A stretch of DNA of 64,000 nucleotides from Croceimicrobium sp963974215 (GTDB lineage: Bacteria; Bacteroidota; Bacteroidia; Flavobacteriales; Schleiferiaceae): contig CAXBBL010000005.1 in assembly GCA_963974215.1 (NCBI GenBank), forward strand, positions 124,001 to 188,000, in the 5' to 3' direction. The position numbers and the translations under genes are program-made. This document shows positions 17,536 through 26,735 of this stretch, in pieces (within the stretch, counting starts at the first letter, position 1; each line of letters starts with the position of its first letter). The notes beneath the pieces were generated by a model. The model was given only the letters and a program-made list of their open reading frames with translations. It did no database searches and was not told where the DNA came from.

Positions 17536-18832
17536 CTTGTTCTCTGCGAATGTCCTTCGAATTATAAATATGTCCTTTTCGCCACGATTCTATCGCTTGT
17601 CCCCAGCCATAGCGGTACTGGGCAGAGCGTTCTAATTCATAATCGTTATCCGAAAATGGATTATCTAAATTGATAAAGTTGAAATAATAAGATAAAGTAG
17701 AACTTTCGTTTCCGTAAACCCAAGCCTCACCCGCGGAAGAGCGATAGACTTTAGTGGGAGGACCATAAATAATAAAGATAATGCCGCGGTCGGTTTTCCA
17801 GCCTTCTTGGTAGGAGCTAAAAAGTCGATTCGCTTCTTCTACTCTTTGGTAAAAGCCTGCTATTAAGTTTTTAGCGCGTTCTTCTTGGCCCGCTCTGCTT
17901 TTCCAGAAGGCTTCAATCCACATACGCAAAGCTTCAGGATCTGATTTTGCAGCCAACATTCCCTCGTATTCTTTTTGCGTGGTGAGATAACGCAACGGCT
18001 CAGCCATATCCTGAAACTCACCCACAAATGGAAAGTGCTGGTAGAAGGAATAAATGGTAAAGCCAGACCATTGAGTGGTATCCAAACGGAAGTGATAAAA
18101 ACCTCTTTCGGGGAAGGTGATTAAACTGTCGGCATTGACCAAATAAGTGGTATCGGGCTTTAATTCAAAGCTTTCGCTGTTCTGACTCGAATAGGGGGGA
18201 AGGGCGAGGGGAAATTCGCGATTATAATGACTGACAAAATAGTATTTCGGCTTAAGTAAACTATGCTCTAGTTTTATGGGAACATTCGTTGGAATGTGAT
18301 TATTGAAGATAATATTGTTTTCTGGGTCTCTTAAAACAAAATAGCTAGAACCATTTATACTAGCCTTTTCAATGGCTAAGAAATTACTGAAAGAAGTGCT
18401 TCGGCCTAAGTCGGTTAGCTTCACAAAAAGCACCTTGTTATTTTCCTCATCCTCTAGTTCGGGGGTTTTGATATCGAAGTAACCACTAATAATTTTGCTA
18501 GGGATCTTAGCAGCCATGTCAACAAATCGTAGGCTATCGCGATCGAGAATAATAGAGCTTTCGATGTTTTTTAAAACCTGATAGTCGATTTTAAAAGCAG
18601 CTTTATAATCATCGCCGTCTGCTGCACGGGTATATAATAACTCGGTACTCTTAATTCGGTAAAAAACGCGACTCATGCTGTCGCTGAGGTGTTCTATACG
18701 ATAATGTGGCCGCAATGCCATGTTTTGCGGATTGTATAGATAGGCTAAATTATTACCCTGCAAACCTTGTGGTCCGCGACAACTGCTTAAAAGAAGCAGA
18801 GCGAAAAGTAGAATGAGTAGATTTCTAAGCAT
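17486..18832 (-). CDS. GWxTD domain-containing lipoprotein
   Basis: A 448-residue protein with a lipoprotein signal (ALLLLSSC, Cys18). The C-terminal third carries the GWxTD signature (GWKTDRGIIFIIYGPP, about residue 345), a domain found in Bacteroidota and Acidobacteriota envelope proteins of unknown activity. The central part is beta rich. It overlaps rlmB by 50 bases, a long coding overlap that argues for co-transcription. Confidence 0.88.
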   Translation of the reverse strand: MLRNLLILLFALLLLSSCRGPQGLQGNNLAYLYNPQNMALRPHYRIEHLSDSMSRVFYRIKSTELLYTRAADGDDYKAAFKIDYQVLKNIESSIILDRDSLRFVDMAAKIPSKIISGYFDIKTPELEDEENNKVLFVKLTDLGRSTSFSNFLAIEKASINGSSYFVLRDPENNIIFNNHIPTNVPIKLEHSLLKPKYYFVSHYNREFPLALPPYSSQNSESFELKPDTTYLVNADSLITFPERGFYHFRLDTTQWSGFTIYSFYQHFPFVGEFQDMAEPLRYLTTQKEYEGMLAAKSDPEALRMWIEAFWKSRAGQEERAKNLIAGFYQRVEEANRLFSSYQEGWKTDRGIIFIIYGPPTKVYRSSAGEAWVYGNESSTLSYYFNFINLDNPFSDNDYELERSAQYRYGWGQAIESWRKGHIYNSKDIRREQDAQDQLQQRSRNPMWY

Positions 18833-18894
18833 TGCGGCAAATTTAAGAGAAATAATAGCGCTTTAATTTTTTAATAATTAGTGTCGGTGTTAGG

Positions 18895-20532
18895 TTAAAA
18901 AGTGTTGATGTAAGAGAGATGAACTTTGGTGTTTCTAAAATCGAAATTATCGCGGTTACTTTTCCCTACCGCTAAAAATAACGAGAATATCCCGGCTTTG
19001 GTTTGAAAGTTTATCCCTGTTCCTAAACCGAGGTGCCAGTTGCCATTAATCGCGGTGTCTTCCTTTTTTTCGGTGTAAGCAAGGTCACTAAAAACGCTGA
19101 GGTAATCGCGCTTGCCTAGCATATAGCGCATTTCATTTTGTAAAACGCCATAAGCACTGCTAAAGAGGCTTAATTCATTAAAACCGCGCAGGGTTTTAAT
19201 TCCCCCTAATCTAAAAAGTTCATTTTCGAAGAGCTGCTTCGAAAAAAGAGCTTCAGATAATAGTCCTGAAAAGTAAACCCAATTGCCACTGAAATTCCAG
19301 TAATTTTCGGCTTTAAGCTCCCAGCCATATTGACGAACAGTGGTTCCATCACTTTGTCTATTGGCGCTAAGCGCTAGGGCCAAGAGGCGGTAACCCGAGC
19401 TAGCTACCACGCGATTATTAAGGGTGCTGAGGTCTACTCCTAATTTAAACCGGGTGGTGCTAAAGTCGTTTAAATTGCTAAAATTGCTGTTTTCCATATC
19501 GCTCAAGGCAGATGAGCTAGCCAATTCAAGCGCCGCTAAAAAGTAGGAACTATGGGCTAGCCAATACGAAGCTTGGCCTTTAAACTCTCGATTTACAAAA
19601 CTAGAATCTTGCCGAAAGATGGATAGTTCAGTACTGAGGCCAATAGGGCTATTAAATAAGAAGGGATAGCCAAAGTTTAAATTAAAGTCTTCCACCGACT
19701 CGTCGGGACGACGCCAGCGAATGCCAATTTCTTCACCTCGGTTAAAAGTATTTTGCAGCGCCAACTGAAAGTCGCCGTTTAGAGTACTACGCCCTTCGCT
19801 GTTGGTGTTTAGACCAACAATCCCTGTAATTTGATTATTATTGGCTTTCTCTAAGTACAGATACAAAATGCTCTTGTCTCTAAAAAAAGCTACCGCAGGC
19901 GATCGTTTTGCTTGAAGGTAAGGGAGGGCCAAAATATTTTTCTCAATTTTCTGCAGGCGCTTATCGGAATAGGGCATACTCTGGCGGTAACCAATTTCAT
20001 ATTTTAGTAAACCCTTGCCAATTTTATCGTATCCCAAAATAACAAGGGAGTCGAGGCTTATTCGCGGACCGGGGTTTACAATTACACTAGCGTTTAAAAG
20101 CCCGTCTTTTAGGGTATAGTCGCGAAACTGCAAATAAGCAAAAGGAAACCCGATGTCGTCGTATTTTCGAAGTATTTCGGCTAAGTTTTCGTCTAGGTTT
20201 TTATAATTGAGGGGTGATTTACTATTTACTATGTTCAGATCAAGGTTCTCAACAAAGCTTCTTTCATCAAAACGTAGTTCACCCAGTCTTATAGTTTGTT
20301 TAGTTTTCAACACTAAAACGCTATCTTCAATATGGCATTGGGCCAACCAGAAACCTTCTTTTTGCAAAATCTGCAAAGCTTTGGCGCAAGTATAATCTGC
20401 TTCCCCAAAAGCTTCTTTTAAAATTGTGCTAAGGTATTTTTGGTCACTCATGCTTTCGCAGATGAGTTTATAAGAAGGCATCTGCGCAATCAAAGAAAAA
20501 TTGCAAAAAATAAGGAGGAGGAGGTAGCGCAT
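18895..20532 (-). CDS. BamA/TamA-like outer-membrane protein
   Basis: A 545-residue protein with signal peptide MRYLLLLIFCNFSLIAQ. Residues ~20-235 resemble short POTRA-type units (IRLGELRFDE, ISLDSLVILGYDKIGKGLL). From about 240 on, alternating strands form a beta-barrel, with LFRLGGIKTLRGF, the conserved RGF-type turn of the surface-antigen family. Its last residue is Phe (VHLSYINTF), as expected for a Bam client. It may insert or secrete proteins or lipids; the exact partner is not clear. Its ATG directly abuts the ung stop codon. Confidence 0.8.
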   Translation of the reverse strand: MRYLLLLIFCNFSLIAQMPSYKLICESMSDQKYLSTILKEAFGEADYTCAKALQILQKEGFWLAQCHIEDSVLVLKTKQTIRLGELRFDERSFVENLDLNIVNSKSPLNYKNLDENLAEILRKYDDIGFPFAYLQFRDYTLKDGLLNASVIVNPGPRISLDSLVILGYDKIGKGLLKYEIGYRQSMPYSDKRLQKIEKNILALPYLQAKRSPAVAFFRDKSILYLYLEKANNNQITGIVGLNTNSEGRSTLNGDFQLALQNTFNRGEEIGIRWRRPDESVEDFNLNFGYPFLFNSPIGLSTELSIFRQDSSFVNREFKGQASYWLAHSSYFLAALELASSSALSDMENSNFSNLNDFSTTRFKLGVDLSTLNNRVVASSGYRLLALALSANRQSDGTTVRQYGWELKAENYWNFSGNWVYFSGLLSEALFSKQLFENELFRLGGIKTLRGFNELSLFSSAYGVLQNEMRYMLGKRDYLSVFSDLAYTEKKEDTAINGNWHLGLGTGINFQTKAGIFSLFLAVGKSNRDNFDFRNTKVHLSYINTF

Positions 20533-21210
20533 TTACAAAGACCAGTCGATGGGTTTTAAGCACCATTCCTTCAGTTGCAGATTGCAGGCAGAGAATGGTT
20601 TAGAATTAAAGAAACCGCGATAGGCCGAAAGTGGCGACGGATGAGCGCTGCAAATAATGGCATGTTTATTTTCATCAATCAATGCCGCTTTTTTTTGCGC
20701 AAAGCTGCCCCAAAGTATAAAAACCAGTTGCTCCTCTCTCTCGGAAAGTTGGCGAATTATGGCATCTGTAAAATTTTCCCAGCCTTTATTTTGGTGGCTC
20801 CCCGGTTTATGGGCTACTACGGTTAAAACAGTATTTAATAGGAGAACGCCTTGTTTCCCCCATTTGCTTAAGTCTCCAAAAAAAGGAGGATCGATGTTTA
20901 AATCATTTTTTAACTCTTTAAAAATATTGCGCAGGGAAGGTGGGAATTTCTCACCAGGAGGAACCGAGAAGGCTAAACCATGTGCCTGATTTTCGCCGTG
21001 ATAGGGATCTTGACCTAAAATAATTACGCGAGTATTTTGGGGCGGGCAAATTTCTAAAGCCCTGAAGACTAAAGCTTCACTGGGGTAGATGGGCAATAAT
21101 TTTCTTTGTTCCCGTAAAAAGGAATCTAAGTTTTTAAAGTATTCTTGCGCGGTTTCATCCGCTAGAAGATCGCACCAAACTGGGGGGAGCAGACTTAAAA
21201 GTTTATTCAT
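20533..21210 (-). CDS. ung: Uracil-DNA glycosylase, family 1
   Basis: A 225-residue enzyme from the ATG at 21210; the longer reading uses a TTG at 21222. It removes uracil from DNA at the start of base-excision repair. The water-activating motif GQDPYHG (Asp about 68), the LLLNTVLTV strand and the minor-groove loop HPSPLSAYRGFF are all intact. It is first in a unit with the BamA-like gene and diverges from the small lipoprotein gene at 21321. Confidence 0.96.
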   Translation of the reverse strand: MNKLLSLLPPVWCDLLADETAQEYFKNLDSFLREQRKLLPIYPSEALVFRALEICPPQNTRVIILGQDPYHGENQAHGLAFSVPPGEKFPPSLRNIFKELKNDLNIDPPFFGDLSKWGKQGVLLLNTVLTVVAHKPGSHQNKGWENFTDAIIRQLSEREEQLVFILWGSFAQKKAALIDENKHAIICSAHPSPLSAYRGFFNSKPFSACNLQLKEWCLKPIDWSL

Positions 21211-21275
21211 AGAATACCACAATATCTTTTACGCGGTTTATATATATGTATAGGTGTTTAGGCCAAATTAGCTAA

Positions 21276-21289
21276 CTTTGCTTGCAAAG
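21276..21289. promoter_or_regulatory. Perfect inverted repeat in the ung / small-lipoprotein divergent region
   Basis: CTTTGC-TT-GCAAAG is a perfect 14-base palindrome lying 32 bases before the ATG at 21321. It contains a TTTG that could be a -33 promoter element for the plus-strand unit. It may be an operator for a dimeric regulator, but a single site in one window is weak evidence. Confidence 0.35.
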
Positions 21290-21320
21290 CATCTAGCATT
21301 AATAAATAATCGAAGATAAG

Positions 21321-21443
21321 ATGAAAAAAGTATTGGCAATTTTAGCTCTATTTATGAGTATTTTAATCCTTCAGTCTTGCGGTGGAGCGGAAAAATGTCC
21401 TGCATATACTTCTGTAGAGCAATCGGAAGTATTCGAAGCCTAA
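21321..21443 (+). CDS. Very small lipoprotein (40 residues)
   Basis: A 40-codon frame, short enough to be missed by usual length cut-offs. It starts ATG after AAGATAAG and encodes MKKVLAILALF..., a hydrophobic core and the lipobox ILQSC with Cys20. The mature peptide is only about 21 residues (C-GGAEKCPAYTSVE...), with one further Cys. The stop TAA at 21441-21443 abuts the ATG of ytxJ at 21444 with no gap. The signal peptide and exact junction make this a real gene; its function is unknown. Confidence 0.8.
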   Translation: MKKVLAILALFMSILILQSCGGAEKCPAYTSVEQSEVFEA

Positions 21444-21785
21444 ATGGATCGAAGAGATTTAACAGAGGTTTCGCAACTTGATGATATTGATGCGAACTCT
21501 TTAGAAGGTAAAGGTGTTTTGATATTTAAGCACAGTACCCGTTGTATAATTAGTAAGATGGTGTGGCAGAACTTGTCGTCGGACTGGTCCAACGATTTAG
21601 AAGATTTACCCGTTTACTTTTTAGATTTGATTAGCGATCGTGCGCTTTCACAGCAAGTTGCGGATCGTTATGGTGTTCACCACGAATCGCCACAGGCCTT
21701 GTTAATTAAAGGTGGTAAATGTGTTTACCATGATTCGCATCATGGTATTAACCAGAATGAAATTAAGAATTTGGTAGATGCGTAA
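21444..21785 (+). CDS. ytxJ: YtxJ-like bacillithiol-system redox protein
   Basis: A 113-residue thioredoxin-fold protein of the YtxJ (DUF2847) family, linked to the bacillithiol redox system. The family motif FKHSTRC is present with Cys34 as the only redox Cys in the active loop (C-I-I-S), a monothiol arrangement. The second half carries SPQALLIKGGK, the cis-Pro region of a thioredoxin fold. It is downstream of the tiny lipoprotein (no gap) and overlaps the next gene by eight bases. Confidence 0.88.
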   Translation: MDRRDLTEVSQLDDIDANSLEGKGVLIFKHSTRCIISKMVWQNLSSDWSNDLEDLPVYFLDLISDRALSQQVADRYGVHHESPQALLIKGGKCVYHDSHHGINQNEIKNLVDA

Positions 21786-22527
21786 AATTGTATTTTTAGG
21801 ATTGGCTTTATTTTTTGGCACTAGCCTTTGGGGGCAATTGTCGACTGATGCTGATTTTAAAAGACAAGTTTATGATCGTGCCTACCTGGGAGGAATAAAT
21901 TTAAATACGCGTGGTTTCGCCATTGGTGGCAGGTATCTCAAGTACATTGATGGCTACAGCGCCCAAGGTTTTGAAATAGATTTAGCAAAAGTCAGGCATC
22001 CAAAAGAAATTATTTCGTCAGATGATATATTCAACAACTATCGCGGTTTCGTGAAAGGTCGAATTAATTCATTTTACACTTTGAGAACAGGTTACACTTA
22101 CGAGCAGATTTTATTCGATAAAACCGATAGAGGGTCTATCTCTATTTCGTGGATTGCGAGTGGCGGAGCCTCATGGGGCTTGATGAAACCCATCTACCTA
22201 AGTGTAAATGAATTTGGCGATGATGGTGATTTAAGGGTAGAGACCATTCGCTATACGGGTGAAACCAATCCAGCAAATATAAACGGCGAAGCCTCTTATT
22301 TAACCGGAATATTAGAAACCAGTATTAAACCTGGTATCTATGTGAAGGGTGGGTTTAGTTTCGACTATCAATTATTTGATGAAGATATAAGCACCCTCGA
22401 AACAGGAATTATTTATGATTATTATTTTACCGAAGTGCCCATCTTTTTTGAGTCACAGGAAGATATAAATTGGGCTGGTTTTTTTCAGTTGTATTTATCG
22501 GTAAATTTTGGATACAAGCTTAACTAA
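21778..22527 (+). CDS. Conserved outer-membrane beta-barrel-like protein
   Basis: A 249-residue protein with a signal peptide (MRKIVFLGLALFFGTSLWGQ). Alternating aromatic and glycine-rich strands (FAIGGRYLKYIDGYSAQGFEIDLAKV, SISISWIASGGASWGLM, FFQLYLSVNFGYKL) suggest an 8- to 12-strand outer-membrane barrel, and the chain ends in a barrel-like strand. I know no assigned function. It overlaps ytxJ by eight bases and is followed two bases later by lipA, so all four genes from 21321 form one unit. Confidence 0.7.
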   Translation: MRKIVFLGLALFFGTSLWGQLSTDADFKRQVYDRAYLGGINLNTRGFAIGGRYLKYIDGYSAQGFEIDLAKVRHPKEIISSDDIFNNYRGFVKGRINSFYTLRTGYTYEQILFDKTDRGSISISWIASGGASWGLMKPIYLSVNEFGDDGDLRVETIRYTGETNPANINGEASYLTGILETSIKPGIYVKGGFSFDYQLFDEDISTLETGIIYDYYFTEVPIFFESQEDINWAGFFQLYLSVNFGYKLN

Positions 22528-22529
22528 TT

Positions 22530-23423
22530 ATGAGTGAAGTGCTGGAGCTGAAAGAGGCTCAAAAGAAGGATCAAACGATTACGAGAGGTAAACCCCGCTG
22601 GTTAAGGGTGAAATTGCCTACTGGTGAAAAGTTTAAAAATGTTCGCAAGCTGGTAGATAATTACGGCTTGCACACCATCTGCGAAAGCGGAAACTGCCCG
22701 AACATGGGCGAGTGCTGGGGCTCAGGGACAGCGACCTTTATGATTTTGGGAAATGTATGTACGCGCAGCTGTGGTTTTTGTGCCGTGGCTACCGGTCGTC
22801 CAGAATCTGTGGATTGGGATGAGCCCGAAAGAGTGGCTCGCTCAGTAAAGTTAATGAAGGTAAAGCATTGTGTACTCACTTCGGTAGATCGGGATGACTT
22901 GCGCGATGGAGGTTCTATTATATGGAAGGAAACGGTTCAGGCGGTTCGTCGCATGAGTCCTGGTACAACCATGGAAACTTTAATTCCTGATTTCAAAGGA
23001 GAGTGGCGCAATATTGATCGCATTATTGAAGCGTCCCCAGAAATTGTGTCTCATAATATCGAGACCGTGCGTCGCTTAACGCGTAAAGTAAGGATCCAAG
23101 CGCAGTATGACCGAAGTTTAGAAGTACTGCGATATTTGAAAGAACAAGGTCTACCACGCACCAAGTCGGGCATGATGTTAGGTCTGGGTGAAAAAGAGGA
23201 AGAAGTTATTGACAGCCTAAAGGATCTACGTGAGGCTAAGGTAGACATCATAACTTTAGGTCAATACCTGCAGCCTACACCACAGCACTTACCTGTAAAA
23301 GAGTTTGTTAGCCCAGAAACTTTTGCCAATTACAAACAAATTGGTTTAGAAATGGGTTTTAGATATGTAGAGAGTGGGCCATTAGTTCGCTCTTCTTACC
23401 ATGCGGAAAGACATATGTTTTAG
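22530..23423 (+). CDS. lipA: Lipoyl synthase LipA
   Basis: A 297-residue radical-SAM enzyme that inserts two sulfurs into octanoyl groups on E2 and H proteins. The auxiliary cluster ligands are Cys51, Cys56 and Cys62 (CESGNCPNMGEC), and the radical-SAM cluster ligands are Cys77, Cys81 and Cys84 (CTRSCGFC). The C-terminal RSSYHAE motif provides the Ser ligand of the auxiliary cluster. It is full length, and last in the unit starting at 21321. Confidence 0.97.
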   Translation: MSEVLELKEAQKKDQTITRGKPRWLRVKLPTGEKFKNVRKLVDNYGLHTICESGNCPNMGECWGSGTATFMILGNVCTRSCGFCAVATGRPESVDWDEPERVARSVKLMKVKHCVLTSVDRDDLRDGGSIIWKETVQAVRRMSPGTTMETLIPDFKGEWRNIDRIIEASPEIVSHNIETVRRLTRKVRIQAQYDRSLEVLRYLKEQGLPRTKSGMMLGLGEKEEEVIDSLKDLREAKVDIITLGQYLQPTPQHLPVKEFVSPETFANYKQIGLEMGFRYVESGPLVRSSYHAERHMF

Positions 23424-23445
23424 CCGTTTATAAGAGTTTAGAAAT

Positions 23446-23453
23446 TATATTTG
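23446..23453 (+). promoter_or_regulatory. Candidate -7 element upstream of the T9SS BNR protein
   Basis: TATATTTG matches the Bacteroidota -7 consensus TAnnTTTG and lies 30 bases before the ATG at 23483. No clean TTTG is seen 19-21 bases upstream, so the promoter is only half supported. Confidence 0.4.
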
Positions 23454-23482
23454 TCGCACAGCATTTTAAAAAAGGATAAAGA

Positions 23483-26400
23483 ATGAAAAGAAAGATACTT
23501 TTCTCCCTCAGTGGAATAATGATGATAGGAGCTATTGCTTGGATAGGATTTCCAGCAGATAAGGTAGAATATTACCAAGAGCGAACTGGCATGTCAGAAT
23601 CTAATAGTGCCGCAGGTTCAGCGCAATACTTACATAGGATGCGTCAGAATCCATTAACTGGTGAAATTGAACAAGATGATGTAATCGCTGCTCGTCAAGC
23701 CACGCAGCAATTAGCCCTTAATAAAACAAATGCTGCGATTGGTCTAGTTTGGGATGAAATGGGGCCTACCGACATGGGGGGACGTACCCGCGCCATATTA
23801 TTTGATCGCGCCAACTCTTCTCGGATGTGGGCAGCATCGGTAAGTGGTGGTATATTCCACAGTCCTAATGCTGGCCGTAGTTGGATCCCTGTAAACGATC
23901 AACTAAAGAACTTAGCGATTAACAGTTTTTGTATGGCAGCGAATGGTGACATTTATGCTGGTACAGGAGAGGATATGTATTATTTCGCCTCAGGAACTCG
24001 TTCTGGTGGTATTTTAGGAGATGGTATCTTTAAGTCTACCGATGGAGGACAAACCTTTACACAATTGCCTAGTACGGATCCCGCTAGTAATCCTGGCTCA
24101 GGTTGGGGTGCAGTAGGCAAAATGGAAGCCGATCCGACTGATCCAAATCGTATTTATGCTGCTACTGCTGATGGATTAAAGATAAGTGATGATGCCGGTG
24201 CAAGCTGGGCCGACGCGATAAACGCAAGTGGTGAAGCGCTAGATTTAACCATTAACTCAGTTGGTGCAGTATGGGTTAAACAAGGACAATCAATTTATTA
24301 TTCTCCTAGCGGCGACGCTGGAACCTATGTGGAAAAAACAGTTACACCCGACCCTGATCGCAGTACAACTATTAATCGCACATTCAGTAGGATGGAGGTT
24401 GCAGTTGCACCTAGCAATGATGACTATGTTTACGTATTAGTATCGAATGGGCTTAATTTCGACCGTGTATATCAATCTACTGATGGTGGGAATACTTGGA
24501 CCACCATTGGTACTGCTTCTCCTTTATTCAGTCCGGTAGATCAAGGTAAATTTGCTATGGCTATTGGTGTGGATCCAAAAGATGAAGAAAGAATTATGAT
24601 TGCTGGTCTTACATTATGGGAATGGAGTAAAGATAATGGCTGGTTTCAAGTGGCCACTAATATTCGTGCCGTCCCAAGCTTTTATGTACACGCGGATATA
24701 CACGAAATTGTTTGGCGAAAAGACCAGCCGAATACCATATTTGTGACCCATGATGGTGGTATTTCAAAGTCAGAAAACGATGGTTTTACCTGGACAGAGG
24801 AGAACAAAGGTTATGCTACGATACAGTATTATAATGTGGCTATTGGATTGAATGGTGAAATGTTGGGGGGTACACAAGATAATGGAACCATCCTTATTAA
24901 TCCTAATGATCCTCTACCCAAATCAGGATCAAGAACGGTAGGTATTGTACAGCCAAATGGCAATACTGTTGATGGTGATGGAGGGTTTACTGCTCTTTCG
25001 CACTTGGATTCTGAAATTTGGTTCAAAGCTATGCAGTATGGTAGGTTAGGGCGCTCCATTGATGCCGGTAACGAATACAGTTATTTTTACGGGCCAAGAA
25101 TGGCAGCTCGATATAATGCTTTTTCATTCAGTTTCGCGGATTTTGTTACACCTTATAAATTATGGGAAAACTTAAATGATCGAAATAGTACTGACTCTAT
25201 CAGGTTTTCAGCTGATACAATTAAAACCAGTATTGGCTTTGGAAATGGAGGAGGAACTTACAACGGTACTTTCATAAAACCGCAAAGCGCTGCTAAGTTT
25301 AAAGCGGAATCCTTTAAAATATTTACGGCATCGCAAGAAGTTGTTTCTGATGCTAACGGAGTACTTTCTGGTGATGGTACGGGTAATTTTGATGCTGCTA
25401 CAGGACAATTTAATGTAAGTTTTGCTACAGGAACGAATCTAGAAGTAAGAGCTTCTGTGGCCGTTCGTTATGATGCCGGTGCATTAATCAATTTTAAAAG
25501 TTTAACGGGAGAGATCTCCTTAGTAGATACTTTAAAGGCTAGTCTGGAGCCTGGTCAGTCGGTTATGTTCCAAGACCCAGTTCAGTCCATGTTTGCGGTG
25601 GGTCTTACGGCATATAATAATGCGGGCGAGCCTGGTAACTTAGGTGGTGGAGTATGGATGGCACGCGATGTACTCAGCAATCGCACGGCAACCCCAGAAT
25701 GGTGGCATATTGGAAACCTTGCTGAAGGACAAGTTCCTTCATGTATGACCTTCAGTGCCGATGGCGATGTTTTATTTGTGGGAACGGGTAGTGGTCGAGT
25801 ATATCGTTATTCCAACCTAACCAATGCAAGATCCGAAGAATCGGCTGACGTTGATATTAACTTCTTGGTAAACCCACCTGCACCAAGTACAGCAGTGGTT
25901 GAAGAAAAATTAATATTTAACCAAAATAACAGATCTATAACTAGTATTGCCATAGATCATGAGGATGCTGATCGTATTATTGTCACTGTTGGTAATTATG
26001 GTAGCAACTTTAATCACGTTTATTACACGGATCAGGCTACTAAACCAACTTTAGGAAATAGCGATTTTGTAGCAAAAGATGGTGACTTACCTAAATTGCC
26101 AGTTTACGACGCTGTTTTTAACTACAATGACGCTAGTGGTGGCCAAGTGATTTTGGCAACCGACTTAGGTATTTTTACAACAACCAATTTTAATGCGAGC
26201 TCTGTTTCTTGGGCGCCAGATAATAATGGTTTTGCCAATGTGCCAGTATTTGACTTATTGCAAACACGTACCGTACGTTATGACTTGGTTAATAATGAGG
26301 ACTTTGAAGGTGCTATTTATGCCGGTTCGCATGGTAGAGGAATCTTCAAAACGGGCACAACTGCTGATTATGTTAGTGTGAAAGAAGATAAGCTAGTTAA

Positions 26401-26674
26401 CAACACTAAATTGGATGAAACAGTGCTTGAGGTTTATCCAAACCCAGCACAAAACCAAGTAAGCATTAATCTAAACTTGAATAATCGCAGTGACGTTAAA
26501 GTAACAGTACGTGATTTAAGTGGACGATTGGTTAAAACCTTATCTGCGAAAGCAGTACCCGCGAGTACTGAAAGCTTACGCATGGATGTTAGTTCCTTGA
26601 AAACAGGCACCTATATTGTTAGCTTGATAAATGGCAACGAAAGCCGTACGGCTAAATTGATTATCACGAAGTAA
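23483..26674 (+). CDS. T9SS-secreted BNR/sortilin-like beta-propeller protein
   Basis: A 1063-residue exported protein. The N-terminus has a hydrophobic signal segment (MKRKILFSLSGIMMIGAIAWIGF). Asp-box/BNR-type repeats recur (SPNAGRSWIP, STDGGQTFTQL, SDDAGASWAD, STDGGNTWTT, SENDGFTWTE), marking a VPS10/sialidase-like propeller. The last ~80 residues (VLEVYPNPAQNQVSI ... GTYIVSL) are a type A T9SS sorting domain. Relatives are annotated as glycosyl hydrolases, but no catalytic set can be confirmed here. A terminator follows the gene. Confidence 0.88.
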   Translation: MKRKILFSLSGIMMIGAIAWIGFPADKVEYYQERTGMSESNSAAGSAQYLHRMRQNPLTGEIEQDDVIAARQATQQLALNKTNAAIGLVWDEMGPTDMGGRTRAILFDRANSSRMWAASVSGGIFHSPNAGRSWIPVNDQLKNLAINSFCMAANGDIYAGTGEDMYYFASGTRSGGILGDGIFKSTDGGQTFTQLPSTDPASNPGSGWGAVGKMEADPTDPNRIYAATADGLKISDDAGASWADAINASGEALDLTINSVGAVWVKQGQSIYYSPSGDAGTYVEKTVTPDPDRSTTINRTFSRMEVAVAPSNDDYVYVLVSNGLNFDRVYQSTDGGNTWTTIGTASPLFSPVDQGKFAMAIGVDPKDEERIMIAGLTLWEWSKDNGWFQVATNIRAVPSFYVHADIHEIVWRKDQPNTIFVTHDGGISKSENDGFTWTEENKGYATIQYYNVAIGLNGEMLGGTQDNGTILINPNDPLPKSGSRTVGIVQPNGNTVDGDGGFTALSHLDSEIWFKAMQYGRLGRSIDAGNEYSYFYGPRMAARYNAFSFSFADFVTPYKLWENLNDRNSTDSIRFSADTIKTSIGFGNGGGTYNGTFIKPQSAAKFKAESFKIFTASQEVVSDANGVLSGDGTGNFDAATGQFNVSFATGTNLEVRASVAVRYDAGALINFKSLTGEISLVDTLKASLEPGQSVMFQDPVQSMFAVGLTAYNNAGEPGNLGGGVWMARDVLSNRTATPEWWHIGNLAEGQVPSCMTFSADGDVLFVGTGSGRVYRYSNLTNARSEESADVDINFLVNPPAPSTAVVEEKLIFNQNNRSITSIAIDHEDADRIIVTVGNYGSNFNHVYYTDQATKPTLGNSDFVAKDGDLPKLPVYDAVFNYNDASGGQVILATDLGIFTTTNFNASSVSWAPDNNGFANVPVFDLLQTRTVRYDLVNNEDFEGAIYAGSHGRGIFKTGTTADYVSVKEDKLVNNTKLDETVLEVYPNPAQNQVSINLNLNNRSDVKVTVRDLSGRLVKTLSAKAVPASTESLRMDVSSLKTGTYIVSLINGNESRTAKLIITK

Positions 26675-26694
26675 TTCATAAGCGTATATAATTA

Positions 26695-26732
26695 AAGCCT
26701 TCTCCTTTTGGGGAAGGCTTTTTTATTTTTTA
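26695..26732 (+). terminator. Intrinsic terminator between the T9SS protein and gap
   Basis: AAGCCTTCTCC pairs with GGGGAAGGCTT around a TTTT loop, followed by TTTTTATTTTTT. It is a strong hairpin with a U-rich tail. It ends four bases before the gap ATG, so it also forms most of the gap leader. Confidence 0.85.
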
Positions 26733-26735
26733 AAA

